The translations under genes were made by a program, and so were the position numbers. A stretch of DNA of 54,050 nucleotides from DASYXT01 sp035934555 (GTDB lineage Bacteria > Verrucomicrobiota > Verrucomicrobiia > Limisphaerales > UBA8199). The DNA is taken from positions 1 through 54,050 of the forward strand of contig DASYXT010000001.1 of assembly GCA_035934555.1 (NCBI GenBank), read 5' to 3'. Of the stretch, positions 1-7,939 are shown in pieces (within the stretch, counting starts at the first letter, position 1; each line of letters starts with the position of its first letter). The notes beneath the pieces were generated by a model that worked only from the letters and a program-made list of their open reading frames with translations, was not told the DNA's origin and searched no databases.

Positions 1-207
1 ACGGCGCGACTCGGTTCATTAGGATTGAGAAAGGAAGAGGGACGGCACTGACGGCACTTCGCCCACACTCACGTCGTAACCTTACGATGACAGTTCGGCC
101 AGAACACGGCACTTTCTACGACGGCACTGCGGCCCTTAACACTTGATGGACTTCCGCCTGGTCTCCGGAACTGAATATCGAAGATTGGTCGTCTTTAATT
201 GCCGATA

Positions 208-231
208 GCCCTGCAGGAATGCCAGCAGGGC
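208..231. terminator. hairpin, possible terminator of an upstream gene
   Basis: GCCCTGC (208-214) pairs perfectly with GCAGGGC (225-231) across a 10-nt loop. There is no U-rich tail on the plus strand, so termination is only one possibility; a protein-binding palindrome is another. Confidence 0.25.
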
Positions 232-364
232 GGGCCATTACTGTTCACAAATTTACATTTTGGTCAAATCGCGCCACCCAGAATTGCACACCGCTCTTTG
301 CAGCGCCAATGTAACTAGCTGCTGAATGGCGAGATAGGCAACGTTGAGAAATCTCGTTGTGACG

Positions 365-380
365 TGGCATAAACCCTGCA
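365..380 (+). promoter_or_regulatory. sigma-54 (RpoN) promoter upstream of glnB
   Basis: TGGCATAAACCCTGCA matches the -24/-12 consensus TGGCACRNNNNTTGCW at all but two positions, with the obligatory 10 nt between the GG (366-367) and GC (378-379) dinucleotides. It lies about 105 nt before the glnB start, predicting a leader of roughly 95 nt. RpoN control of P-II/Amt/GS genes is common, which supports the match. I did not find a convincing NtrC dyad. Confidence 0.55.
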
Positions 381-485
381 TTGGCCCTTGCCGACGATTG
401 CGTGGTGGCGTGTTTTGGCCAGCTCGGAGGCTTGCCAATCATGGCCTAAGCGCATCCAAGCAGATGCCGTCTATACCCGAAGCAG

Positions 486-824
486 ATGAAGAAAATCGAA
501 GCGATAATCAAACCGTTCAAACTGGAAGAAGTCAAAGACGCCCTCGGAGAAATCGGGATTGAAGGAATGACCGTGACCGAAGTGAAGGGGTTCGGCCGGC
601 AGAAGGGGCACACGGAAATCTACCGCGGCAGTGAGTACACGGTGGATTTTCTGCCGAAGATAAAAATCGAGCTGGTGATTTCAGACGAGAAGCTCGACGA
701 CGCCATCGAGGCGATCGTTAAAGCGGCCCGGACCGGCAAGATTGGCGACGGGAAAGTTTTTGTTTCGACCGTGGAAGAGGCGGTGCGCATTCGTACGGAG
801 GAAAAGGGAGTGGCGGCCGTCTAG
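486..824 (+). CDS. glnB: nitrogen regulatory protein P-II
   Basis: This is a 112-residue P-II protein of normal length starting MKKIEAIIKPFKLEEVK. P-II proteins are trimeric sensors of 2-oxoglutarate, ATP/ADP and glutamine status that bind ammonium transporters and control glutamine synthetase. The T-loop keeps Tyr51 in YRGSEYTVDFLPK, the residue uridylylated in proteobacterial homologues. The B-loop TGKIGDGKVFV and C-loop with RIRTEE are present. It is followed after 36 nt by amt and then glnA, so it is the first gene of a nitrogen unit. It could equally be named glnK, because it sits directly before amt. Confidence 0.96.
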   Translation: MKKIEAIIKPFKLEEVKDALGEIGIEGMTVTEVKGFGRQKGHTEIYRGSEYTVDFLPKIKIELVISDEKLDDAIEAIVKAARTGKIGDGKVFVSTVEEAVRIRTEEKGVAAV

Positions 825-860
825 CTGGAACTACAATAAACCAAACCATAGAGAACCCTG

Positions 861-2318
861 ATGAGAACCCTACTAGTGTTGGTGGGCATGGCCATTGTCA
901 TGCTCGGTGGCAGTACAATTGCTCGAGCCGGAGCGGCTTTGCCCGCGCCGGAACGTTCGGTCGAACAACGCTTGGAAGATTTGGAAGCTTACGTCAATAA
1001 CACCGCCCGCAACGCGGACACAAACACCGTATCGCGGATTACCGGCCCCGGCCCGGGCCACAATGCGTGGATGATGACCAGCTCGGCGCTGGTGTTGTTC
1101 ATGACGTTGCCAGGGCTGGCGCTGTTCTACGGCGGCCTGGTGCGCCGCAAGAACGTGTTGTCGGTGCTGGCGCAGTGCCTTGGGATCGCGGGCCTGGTGA
1201 CGATCCTGTGGTGGATCGCCGGTTACAGCCTCACGTTCCACGGCGGGGGGCCGTTTTGGGGAAAACTGGATTGGGCATTCTTGCGGGGAGTCGATTCGAC
1301 TCCTAATCCGGATTACTCGAGCTGGGTGTCACATAACGTGTACGCGATGTATCAATTGATGTTCGCGATCATTACCCCCGCGCTGATCGTCGGCGCTATC
1401 GCCGAACGGATGAAGTTCATCGCGATCATGCTCTTCGTCACCATTTGGATGTTCCTGGTCTATTTCCCGCTGGCGCATATGGTCTGGGGCGTGGACGGCT
1501 TCATGAACGGCGTGGGCAACGCGCAGGCGGGGATCAAGGCGATCGATTTTGCCGGCGGCACCGTGGTGCACATGTCCTCGGGCTGGTCGGCTCTCATCCT
1601 GTGCTTGATCCTCGGCAAAAGACTCGGATTCAATAAGGAACCGATGCCGCCCCACAACATGGTGCTGTGCATGGTCGGCACGGGGATGCTGTGGGTGGGA
1701 TGGTACGGGTTCAACGCGGGGAGCGCCGTTGCCGCCGACGGCATCGCCGCCAATGCATTTATGACCACCACGCTGGCCACGGCCACCGCATCCTTCGTTT
1801 GGGCGCTGGCGGAATTGACCTTGCGCGGCAAGCCGAGCATTCTGGGCTTCTGCTCGGGCGCCGTTGCGGGTTTGGTGGTCATTACGCCGGCTTGTGGGTT
1901 TGTGACCGCCGACGGGGCGATGCTGATCGGTTTATGCGCCGGGCTGATTCCATTCCTGGCGTGCTGGAAACTCAAGAGCGCGTTCGGGTATGACGACGCG
2001 CTGGATACGTTTGGCGTGCACGCGGTCGGCGGCACCATCGGTGCGCTGCTGACGGGGTTCCTGGCGCGAACCACGGCCAACCCGAATTTGACGATGAATT
2101 TGAAGGATTACGTGAAGAACACTTTTTTACAGCCGCAGGTGTGGGAGCAATTGAAAGCCATCGGGCTGACGTTGTGCCTGGCGGTGGTGGCCACCACAGT
2201 GATCGCGTTCCTGGTCAATGCGGTCGTGGGTCTGCGGGTGCCGCCGGAAATTGAAACCGCGGGCCTGGATTTGGCCGAACATGGCGAGGAAGGCTATCAC
2301 ACGGCCGGCCAACTCTGA
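861..2318 (+). CDS. amt: ammonium transporter (Amt family)
   Basis: The 485-residue protein has a signal-like N-terminus (first ~24 residues), a short periplasmic segment and then the eleven-helix Amt core. Hallmarks are the Phe-gate segment MYQLMFAIITPAL, the first pore histidine in FAGGTVVHMSSG, the Trp/Phe segment WVGWYGFNAGS, and the second pore histidine in FGVHAVGGTIGALLTG. The protein conducts ammonium/ammonia across the inner membrane, and P-II blocks it by inserting its T-loop. The neighbouring glnB supports this partnership. The extended N-terminus is longer than in E. coli AmtB but common in Amt proteins with a cleaved signal. Confidence 0.95.
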   Translation: MRTLLVLVGMAIVMLGGSTIARAGAALPAPERSVEQRLEDLEAYVNNTARNADTNTVSRITGPGPGHNAWMMTSSALVLFMTLPGLALFYGGLVRRKNVLSVLAQCLGIAGLVTILWWIAGYSLTFHGGGPFWGKLDWAFLRGVDSTPNPDYSSWVSHNVYAMYQLMFAIITPALIVGAIAERMKFIAIMLFVTIWMFLVYFPLAHMVWGVDGFMNGVGNAQAGIKAIDFAGGTVVHMSSGWSALILCLILGKRLGFNKEPMPPHNMVLCMVGTGMLWVGWYGFNAGSAVAADGIAANAFMTTTLATATASFVWALAELTLRGKPSILGFCSGAVAGLVVITPACGFVTADGAMLIGLCAGLIPFLACWKLKSAFGYDDALDTFGVHAVGGTIGALLTGFLARTTANPNLTMNLKDYVKNTFLQPQVWEQLKAIGLTLCLAVVATTVIAFLVNAVVGLRVPPEIETAGLDLAEHGEEGYHTAGQL

Positions 2319-2418
2319 GCGACAATAATTTTCCCCGGCGCCGAACAAGTCTGGATGTGCGTGCAGACGCGACAGGCGCGGTGGACAGAACCAAAACGAA
2401 ACGAAACCATAGAAAGAA

Positions 2419-3831
2419 ATGAGCACACCCAAGAGCGTAATTGAATTAGCAAAAAAGACGGGTGCCAAGATGATCGATATCAAGTTTGTTGATACTTTTG
2501 GCACGTGGCAGCACTTTAGTTGTCCCATCCGGGAATTGACCGAAGAAATCTTCAGCGAGGGGCTGGGCTTCGACGGCTCGAGCATCCGCGGTTGGAAGAG
2601 CATCGAAGCCTCGGACATGCTCGCCATGCCCGACCCCGACACCGCGTTCATCGACCCGTTCATGGCCGAACCAACGCTGTCGCTGACCTGCACCATCGCG
2701 GAGACCGGCACCAAAGAGGCGTACGTCCGCGACCCGCGCGGCATCGCCGGCCGTGCCGAGAAGTACCTCGCCAGCACCGGGCTGGCGGATTCGGCCGTTT
2801 TCGGACCCGAAGCCGAGTTCTTCATTTTCGATAATGTGCAGTTTGACTCCAAGAGCAACGGCACCTTCTACAGCGTCGATTCGGAGGAAGCGATTTGGAA
2901 TACCGGCCGCGACGAGATGCCCAATCTCGGCTACAAAATCCGGCATAAGGAAGGCTATTTCCCAGTCGCGCCACTGGACCAGCAGCAGGACATCCGCACG
3001 GAAATGTGCCTGGTGATGGAACAGTTGGGGGTGAAAATCGAGCGCCAGCACCACGAAGTCGCCACCGCCGGCCAGGCGGAAATCGATTACCGCTTCGACA
3101 CGCTGATCAAGTCCGCCGACGCCATGATGGTCTATAAATACGTTGTGCGGAATATCGCCCGCAAACATGGCAAGACGGCCTGTTTCATGCCCAAACCACT
3201 CTTTGGCGATAACGGCAGCGGCATGCACACCCACCAGAGCTTGTGGAAAAAGGGCAAGCCGCTTTTCGCCGGCAACGAGTATGCCGGGCTGAGCAAGATG
3301 GCGCTGTATTACGCCGGCGGGCTGCTCAAGCACGCCCGCGCCCTCTGCGCGATTTGCAATCCGACCACCAACAGCTACAAGCGGCTGGTGCCCGGTTATG
3401 AAGCGCCGGTGAACCTGGCCTACAGCTCGCGCAACCGCTCCGCCGCCATTCGGATCCCGACCTACAGCGAGAATCCGAAGGCCAAGCGCCTGGAGTATCG
3501 TCCGCCGGATCCGGCCGCCAACCCGTACCTTGCGTTTTCCGCGTTGCTGATGGCGGGGCTGGACGGGGTTCTCAACAAGATCGAGCCGGGCGAACCGCTC
3601 GACAAGAACATTTACGAACTGCCGCCCGAAGAGCTGAAGAAGGTGCCGAATGTGGCCGGCAGCCTGGGCGAGGCGCTGGATTGCCTCGAAAAGGATCACG
3701 ACTTCCTGCTCAAAGGCGACGTGTTCACTTCCGATTTCCTGGATATGTGGATCTCGACCAAGCGCAAAGAGCACGATGCGCTGCGGCTGCGCCCGCATCC
3801 GTATGAGTTTTTCCTGTACTACGACGTGTAG
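2419..3831 (+). CDS. glnA: glutamine synthetase type I
   Basis: The 470-residue protein is the usual length of class I-beta glutamine synthetase, which condenses glutamate and ammonia with ATP hydrolysis. Visible motifs are the latch FDGSSIRGW, metal-binding FGPEAEFFIF, the ATP-binding segment KPLFGDNGSGMHTHQS, and NPTTNSYKRLVPGYEAPVN. Tyr399 in KNIYELPPEE corresponds to the adenylylation tyrosine (Tyr397 of E. coli), so control by GlnE is possible although glnE is not in the window. It lies 100 nt after amt and completes the nitrogen unit. Confidence 0.97.
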   Translation: MSTPKSVIELAKKTGAKMIDIKFVDTFGTWQHFSCPIRELTEEIFSEGLGFDGSSIRGWKSIEASDMLAMPDPDTAFIDPFMAEPTLSLTCTIAETGTKEAYVRDPRGIAGRAEKYLASTGLADSAVFGPEAEFFIFDNVQFDSKSNGTFYSVDSEEAIWNTGRDEMPNLGYKIRHKEGYFPVAPLDQQQDIRTEMCLVMEQLGVKIERQHHEVATAGQAEIDYRFDTLIKSADAMMVYKYVVRNIARKHGKTACFMPKPLFGDNGSGMHTHQSLWKKGKPLFAGNEYAGLSKMALYYAGGLLKHARALCAICNPTTNSYKRLVPGYEAPVNLAYSSRNRSAAIRIPTYSENPKAKRLEYRPPDPAANPYLAFSALLMAGLDGVLNKIEPGEPLDKNIYELPPEELKKVPNVAGSLGEALDCLEKDHDFLLKGDVFTSDFLDMWISTKRKEHDALRLRPHPYEFFLYYDV

Positions 3832-3858
3832 TAGAGGACGCTCGGGGTAAGCGGAACC

Positions 3859-3895
3859 ACGGACGGCATGGGCCTGAACGGCCTGTGCCGCCCGT
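3859..3895 (+). terminator. hairpin after glnA
   Basis: ACGGACGGCA (3859-3868) pairs with TGCCGCCCGT (3886-3895) with one mismatch, and an inner GGCC/GGCC stem closes a 5-nt loop. It lies between glnA and the convergent cassette gene at 3955. There is no U-tract, so it may be a bidirectional barrier or a factor-dependent site. Confidence 0.35.
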
Positions 3896-3954
3896 CTCAA
3901 TTAGGCCGAAAGGGTTCAACACGAAGCAAAGATAATGACAAGCCGCGACCGGCT

Positions 3955-4725
3955 CTAATGGGTCTCTGTTGCGGGAATAGCTGCGGCCGGCGCCCGCGAT
4001 TTACCGAGAGGCTCGAAGCCTCGCTCCAATGCATCCGCTCCGGCCCGAACGGCTCTCCGAGCTGCAAAGCGCCAAACCCCGAACGCCAGGACGAGCAGCG
4101 CTGCGAAATGATAGCCTGTGAACGGACCGAGGAGGCGCGGTTCCTCTCGCAGAAACTCATGCAGGAACCGGAACAGGCCATAGCTGATCAAATAGAGATG
4201 AAAATGCTGGCCCGGTAACTTCTTCCGCCAACGCATCCCCAGGACGGCCGCCAGAAAGAGAACATTAAAAGTCAGTTCCGCTGGAGCAGAAGGCCACCGT
4301 GGCACACCGGTGGCATCGCGCAGCGTGAACCAGGCCTCGGAGCATGCCCGGCCCGCACAACAGCCATGAATCCAGCACCCCACGCGGCCCAGTCCAATGC
4401 CGATGGGCGTGATCAGCGCAAACCAATCGCCGGTGATGCTTTCATACCCGATTACCCGTTTGGTTAGCTCCACTGCCACATAGCCGCCCAGGAGCCCGCC
4501 CAGGATGCTTTTTCCCGTCGCCAGCCGTAGCCACCGCTCCGGACGGCTCCAGTCCAGCCAGCCTTCGGCGCCCAGGTACACCAGCTTGGCTCCGGCGAAA
4601 GCTCCAGCCAACGCCGCCAGGTAAACCCAAAAGCGGCGACGATCGCCCCGCGCCAGGCGCGCCCAAAAGGGAATCCCGGCCAGCACAGCCACCAACGCCA
4701 GCAAGGTGTAAGGGCGAACCATCAT
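3955..4725 (-). CDS. Lgt-like integral membrane protein (prolipoprotein diacylglyceryl transferase paralogue)
   Basis: This 256-residue protein has about seven hydrophobic segments and the Lgt fold signature. The region of the Lgt motif reads GIGLGRVGCWIHGCCAGRAC, and the C-terminal FRFLHEFLREE resembles the arginine-bearing motif of true Lgt. True Lgt moves diacylglycerol from phosphatidylglycerol to a lipobox cysteine. Here the segment that carries the essential His103 in E. coli reads GKSILGGLLGGY, with no histidine, and the conserved Asn of the signature is replaced by Cys. It is therefore probably a paralogue with another substrate. Its ATG overlaps the stop of the radical SAM gene (ATGA), so the two are translationally coupled. 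The acceptor and donor are unknown. Confidence 0.75.
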   Translation of the reverse strand: MMVRPYTLLALVAVLAGIPFWARLARGDRRRFWVYLAALAGAFAGAKLVYLGAEGWLDWSRPERWLRLATGKSILGGLLGGYVAVELTKRVIGYESITGDWFALITPIGIGLGRVGCWIHGCCAGRACSEAWFTLRDATGVPRWPSAPAELTFNVLFLAAVLGMRWRKKLPGQHFHLYLISYGLFRFLHEFLREEPRLLGPFTGYHFAALLVLAFGVWRFAARRAVRAGADALERGFEPLGKSRAPAAAIPATETH

Positions 4726-6137
4726 GGCGCGTTCGCGGTATCCGGAAAACCGGAGTAGTACCGGCAGAAGGAATCGAGTTTGCCATCAGGCCGGATCACG
4801 TGCGTGCAACAGCGGTCGATGCGATCTTCGTCCCAGGTCCACGCATCCATGAACGGTTTAATCAGCAGCCGGAAGGTGTGGGATTCATCGAGCTCAAATT
4901 GTTTGAGCAGTTGGCCCAGCGGTTCGGAGTCGCAGCCGCAACGGATTAAATCTTCGAGGCGGTAACGCACTTTATCCTGAAGGAAACCCTGAACGCGGCG
5001 AAAATCGATAAAGTCGCTGATGGACCGAATCTCACCGCCGAGCTTGAGCAAGTAGCCAATGGTGGCGCAGTTCGGGTCACCACAAGGCAAGGGAGTGAAA
5101 TCCTCGAAATGCAGGTTGCCTCGCGATTGCTCGACCGCCGCGCAGATGATATCGGCGGTATTCAACCGCCCCGCGCCCGCCGCGCCATTGGGCGGCACAC
5201 GGCCGGAATTGAAACGAGGTTGAAAGCACACGCCGCGCACATTGGGATGGGCCAGGCCGAATTCGATCGCTTCCCATAAGCTGCCGAGGTTTTCCGGGAT
5301 GACCGTCATCGCCAGGGTGATGGGCAGCGGCATCCGGGCGCAGCGCTCGATGGCTTCGCGGCGCATTTCCCGCAAATCAACCCCACGCAACAAGCTTTGG
5401 CCTGCGGTTTGTACTCCGTCGAACTGGAGATAGAGCTGAAGATGACCTTGTCGAGCGGCCTGGGCCAGTTGAGCGGCGAATGGTTCGTCGCGCGCAATGC
5501 GTACCCCGTTGGTGTTAATCAGCAGATAGTCAATCGCCGGGTTGGATTGAATCCAGGCGACGAGTTCAAAAAACTCCGGATGCAACGTGGGTTCGCCGCC
5601 GGAAAGCTGAAGAATCTCGATGGGCCCTTTGCGGTTGATGACGCCCTGAATCCGCTGCTGTAATTGGGCCAGCGGCACGGCTTCAGCGTGTTTGCCAGCG
5701 CCGGCCGGGGAATCCGCATAGCAAACCGGGCACGACAAGTTGCAGGAGTTAACGATTTCGATTAAAGCCAGGCAGGTTGAAAGGTGCTCGAAAGGCTCAT
5801 CGCCGCGGCCAGCAGCGTTTCGGCCGAGCGTGCCCCCACCAGGACCAGCAGCGGCGCTGCAACAATTGGCTTTGTCAAATTCATCGCCGATCCCCTGCCC
5901 TTTTCCTGAGGCGCAGCACGGGCTCGTGTTCTCCGGCCGGCCTTTCGCCAGCCAATAAAAACGGGCGTCCGAGGCAATGCACGTTGAGGCCATACCGTGT
6001 TGAGCACAGGTGCGTTCCAGAAAGATTTGCGCCGGTTGTCCGGGCGCCAGCCTGACCTCTGCGGGACATGCGGCATGGCAGACGGGGCAGCGGCTGTTGG
6101 TCTTTTTCAGCACTCGCCCGGACGTGGTTGAGTTCAT
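4722..6137 (-). CDS. radical SAM protein of the COG1964 family (tetraether synthase-like)
   Basis: The 471-residue protein carries an N-terminal CPVC pair (C17/C20) with further cysteines to about residue 93. The radical SAM cluster motif CNLSCPVC (C132, C136, C139) follows, then LQLSGGEPTLHPEF near residue 180, and YLQFDGV and GVCFQPRFNSGR further on. Late cysteines occur in PLPCGDPNCATIGY, IRCGCDS, RCCTHV and SFCRYY. This arrangement matches COG1964, which includes archaeal tetraether synthase (Tes) and MJ0619, enzymes thought to need several Fe-S clusters. A lipid substrate is plausible because all three cassette partners look like membrane proteins, but that is inference. Its ATG overlaps the preceding stop by one base (TGATG), and its own stop overlaps the Lgt-like start. 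Confidence 0.8.
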   Translation of the reverse strand: MNSTTSGRVLKKTNSRCPVCHAACPAEVRLAPGQPAQIFLERTCAQHGMASTCIASDARFYWLAKGRPENTSPCCASGKGQGIGDEFDKANCCSAAAGPGGGTLGRNAAGRGDEPFEHLSTCLALIEIVNSCNLSCPVCYADSPAGAGKHAEAVPLAQLQQRIQGVINRKGPIEILQLSGGEPTLHPEFFELVAWIQSNPAIDYLLINTNGVRIARDEPFAAQLAQAARQGHLQLYLQFDGVQTAGQSLLRGVDLREMRREAIERCARMPLPITLAMTVIPENLGSLWEAIEFGLAHPNVRGVCFQPRFNSGRVPPNGAAGAGRLNTADIICAAVEQSRGNLHFEDFTPLPCGDPNCATIGYLLKLGGEIRSISDFIDFRRVQGFLQDKVRYRLEDLIRCGCDSEPLGQLLKQFELDESHTFRLLIKPFMDAWTWDEDRIDRCCTHVIRPDGKLDSFCRYYSGFPDTANAP

Positions 6138-6565
6138 CAGGCAGCCGGGCTAGGCCGGTTCTCCGGAGCTGCAACCTGTGGCGCGGACTGTCTCGGGTAA
6201 AGCAGGAGGTAGGCGACGGCGATGGCCCCGGCGAGGACGATGCCGACTCCAGCCTGCGAAAAAGTAACAGTGCCACGCGACAAATAGTAAAGGCCCACGA
6301 GGCATTCGAGCAGCCCGCGGATAATGCCAATCTGCGCCCAACCGATGTGCCGAAGCGGGTCGCGGGCGGCCATCGTGTAGCCCACCCCGAGGCTCAGAAA
6401 CACACACCCCCAGAGCCCCACCAAATAGCTGACGCCAGGGGGAAGATTATTGAAATGGAACACAACCTCAATCCATCGCGGAGCCACCACGAGCAGGCCG
6501 CCGAGCCAAAACAAAACGGCGGCATCCAATAGAAATAAGTTTCGAAGCCAAACGGTTTTTCTCAT
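6137..6565 (-). CDS. four-helix membrane protein of unknown function
   Basis: This 142-residue protein has four predicted hydrophobic helices and no recognised catalytic motif; its C-terminus is Pro/Ala-rich. I chose the start at 6565 (MRKTVWLRN) rather than the longer frame at 6589, because that ATG forms an ATGA overlap with the upstream gene, as elsewhere in this cassette. The stop TGA shares its last base with the radical SAM start. It may anchor or supply substrate to the radical SAM/Lgt-like pair. The family is not recognised. Confidence 0.72.
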   Translation of the reverse strand: MRKTVWLRNLFLLDAAVLFWLGGLLVVAPRWIEVVFHFNNLPPGVSYLVGLWGCVFLSLGVGYTMAARDPLRHIGWAQIGIIRGLLECLVGLYYLSRGTVTFSQAGVGIVLAGAIAVAYLLLYPRQSAPQVAAPENRPSPAA

Positions 6566-6819
6566 AACCCTTTCGCGAGCAGCGCGCACCCGGCAAAGAA
6601 GATGCCTATCCCCACCAACCCCAGCGCCGCCATGATGAGCAGTACTTTCCCCAACATAACCGCGAACTCCATCAAGGCTGACGGCTCGCCTGCCGGGGGC
6701 GCGAAGGCGGGGCTAAGCTGATATGCAAAGCCGCAGGCAGGGCAGCGCTTCGTCTGGCCGAGGGTTTCAAAAACGACTTCACCCTTGCACTGCGGGCAAA
6801 TGGCACGTGTGGAACTCAT
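6562..6819 (-). CDS. zinc-ribbon protein with one membrane helix
   Basis: The 85-residue protein begins MSSTRAICPQCKGEV, has a second pair CPACGF to complete a CxxC...CxxC zinc ribbon, and ends in one strongly hydrophobic helix (about residues 52-78). This predicts a metal-binding cytoplasmic head tethered to the membrane. It is the first gene of the four-gene cassette, and its TGA overlaps the next ATG. An in-frame start at 6858 is possible, but the protein similarity begins around 6819. Neither start has a clear ribosome binding site. Function unknown. Confidence 0.65.
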   Translation of the reverse strand: MSSTRAICPQCKGEVVFETLGQTKRCPACGFAYQLSPAFAPPAGEPSALMEFAVMLGKVLLIMAALGLVGIGIFFAGCALLAKGL

Positions 6820-6922
6820 GTGGTGCGTTCGGGCTGGCCGCCAGTGTGGCACGGCCATTGGGAGAAGGCAACTCTTTGAAAGAGCGCCTAAATGAAACCG
6901 GCCCCATCAATGGCAAATAATG

Positions 6923-6984
6923 AATACTCAATGCTCAATGTTCAATGATTGGGCAACTTTATTGAAAATTGAGGATTGAGTATT
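6923..6984. repeat. imperfect inverted repeat, AT-rich
   Basis: The left arm 6923-6943 (AATACTCAATGCTCAATGTTC) reads, apart from two bases, as the reverse complement of 6964-6984, with a 20-nt spacer. It lies between the divergent cassette and the TauE-like gene. Its AT-rich composition contrasts with the GC-rich surroundings. Confidence 0.6.
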
Positions 6985-7063
6985 GGTCATTGGTAATTTG
7001 AATGGAGGTGAGCCGGGCCCGTTTACCCTGGCGGGACTCCGGATTTGCTTCTATTCGACACGT

Positions 7064-7846
7064 ATGGCGCCGATAGAGATTTGTGGCTTGGTTCTGGCGG
7101 CCGCCGCCGGCGGCGCGGTCAATGCCGTTGCCGGCGGCGGCACGCTCATCACATTCCCGACGTTGTTGTTCTTCGGCACGGCGCCGGTGGTGGCCAATGC
7201 GACCAGCACGCTCGCGCTGGCGATTGGCACCTCAGGCAGCATTTATGGCTACCGGCAATTCCTTGGGCCGATCCGGCGGTGGCTGTGGCTGTTCATGCCG
7301 ATCAGCCTGCTCGGCGGGTTGGTGGGCGCGCTGCTGCTCACCTGGACCAGCAATCGCACGTTTGCCAAATTGGTGCCGTTCCTGATCCTCTTTGCGACGG
7401 TCTTGTTCCTGGGCCAGGGACTGTTCCGGCGGCTGGTCGGCTTTGAGCAAGCCGCAATTCAGACCCGCGGGCGCGCTTTTGTCCGCGGCGCGATGTTGTT
7501 CCAATTGGCGGTGGCGATTTACGGCGGCTATTTCGGCGCGGGTATTGGCATCCTCATGTTGGCTTCCCTGGGCTTCCTCGGCTTGAGCCACATCCATGAA
7601 ATGAACACGCTCAAGACGATTCTAGGTTCGATGATAAACCTCGTCGCCGCGCTCTGGTTCCTTTGGGCCGGGCTAATCGATTGGCCACGCGCGGCAGTCA
7701 TGATGTTCGGCTCGCTGGCCGGTTATTTTCTCGGCGCGCACTATGCCCAGCGTATTGCCCAGCCGCGGGTGCGCCAGTTGATCACCGCGATTGGGTTCGG
7801 GCTATCGGCCGTTACATTTTACCAGCAATTCCTGCGGCCACCATAG
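7064..7846 (+). CDS. TauE/SafE family membrane exporter
   Basis: The 260-residue protein is built of about seven or eight hydrophobic helices in two halves. The first half carries the family motif GGAVNAVAGGGTLITFPTLL and the second carries GGYFGAGIGILMLASLG. TauE/SafE (DUF81) proteins are thought to export sulfite, sulfoacetate or related organosulfur anions; the substrate cannot be read from sequence. The start at 7064 is preferred over an upstream in-frame start at 6983, because the longer version would include the AT-rich inverted repeat. It stands alone between the cassette and the aldehyde dehydrogenase. Confidence 0.85.
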   Translation: MAPIEICGLVLAAAAGGAVNAVAGGGTLITFPTLLFFGTAPVVANATSTLALAIGTSGSIYGYRQFLGPIRRWLWLFMPISLLGGLVGALLLTWTSNRTFAKLVPFLILFATVLFLGQGLFRRLVGFEQAAIQTRGRAFVRGAMLFQLAVAIYGGYFGAGIGILMLASLGFLGLSHIHEMNTLKTILGSMINLVAALWFLWAGLIDWPRAAVMMFGSLAGYFLGAHYAQRIAQPRVRQLITAIGFGLSAVTFYQQFLRPP

Positions 7847-7939
7847 TCGTCCGGCTTATCGCTTCCATTTGCGTTCTTGATATTGCGGGCTTAAACTCCG
7901 GTTGATTAGCAACGCAACCCAAATGCTTTTCTCAATGCT

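Larger units (their letters stand above)
1..485. other. non-coding region upstream of glnB
   Basis: I see no convincing gene in this stretch. It contains four copies of the octamer ACGGCACT (positions 42, 51, 106 and 121), a hairpin with 7-bp arms (208-231, GCCCTGC/GCAGGGC), and the sigma-54 promoter match listed separately. Short open frames on both strands here have no recognisable protein character. Confidence 0.6.

Noticed and set aside
245..442. short minus-strand frames before glnB
   Set aside because: They overlap the sigma-54 promoter and show no protein character.
2446..3900. 484-residue open frame antisense to glnA
   Set aside because: It lies opposite a clear glutamine synthetase and has the Arg/His-rich composition of antisense frames in GC-rich genes.
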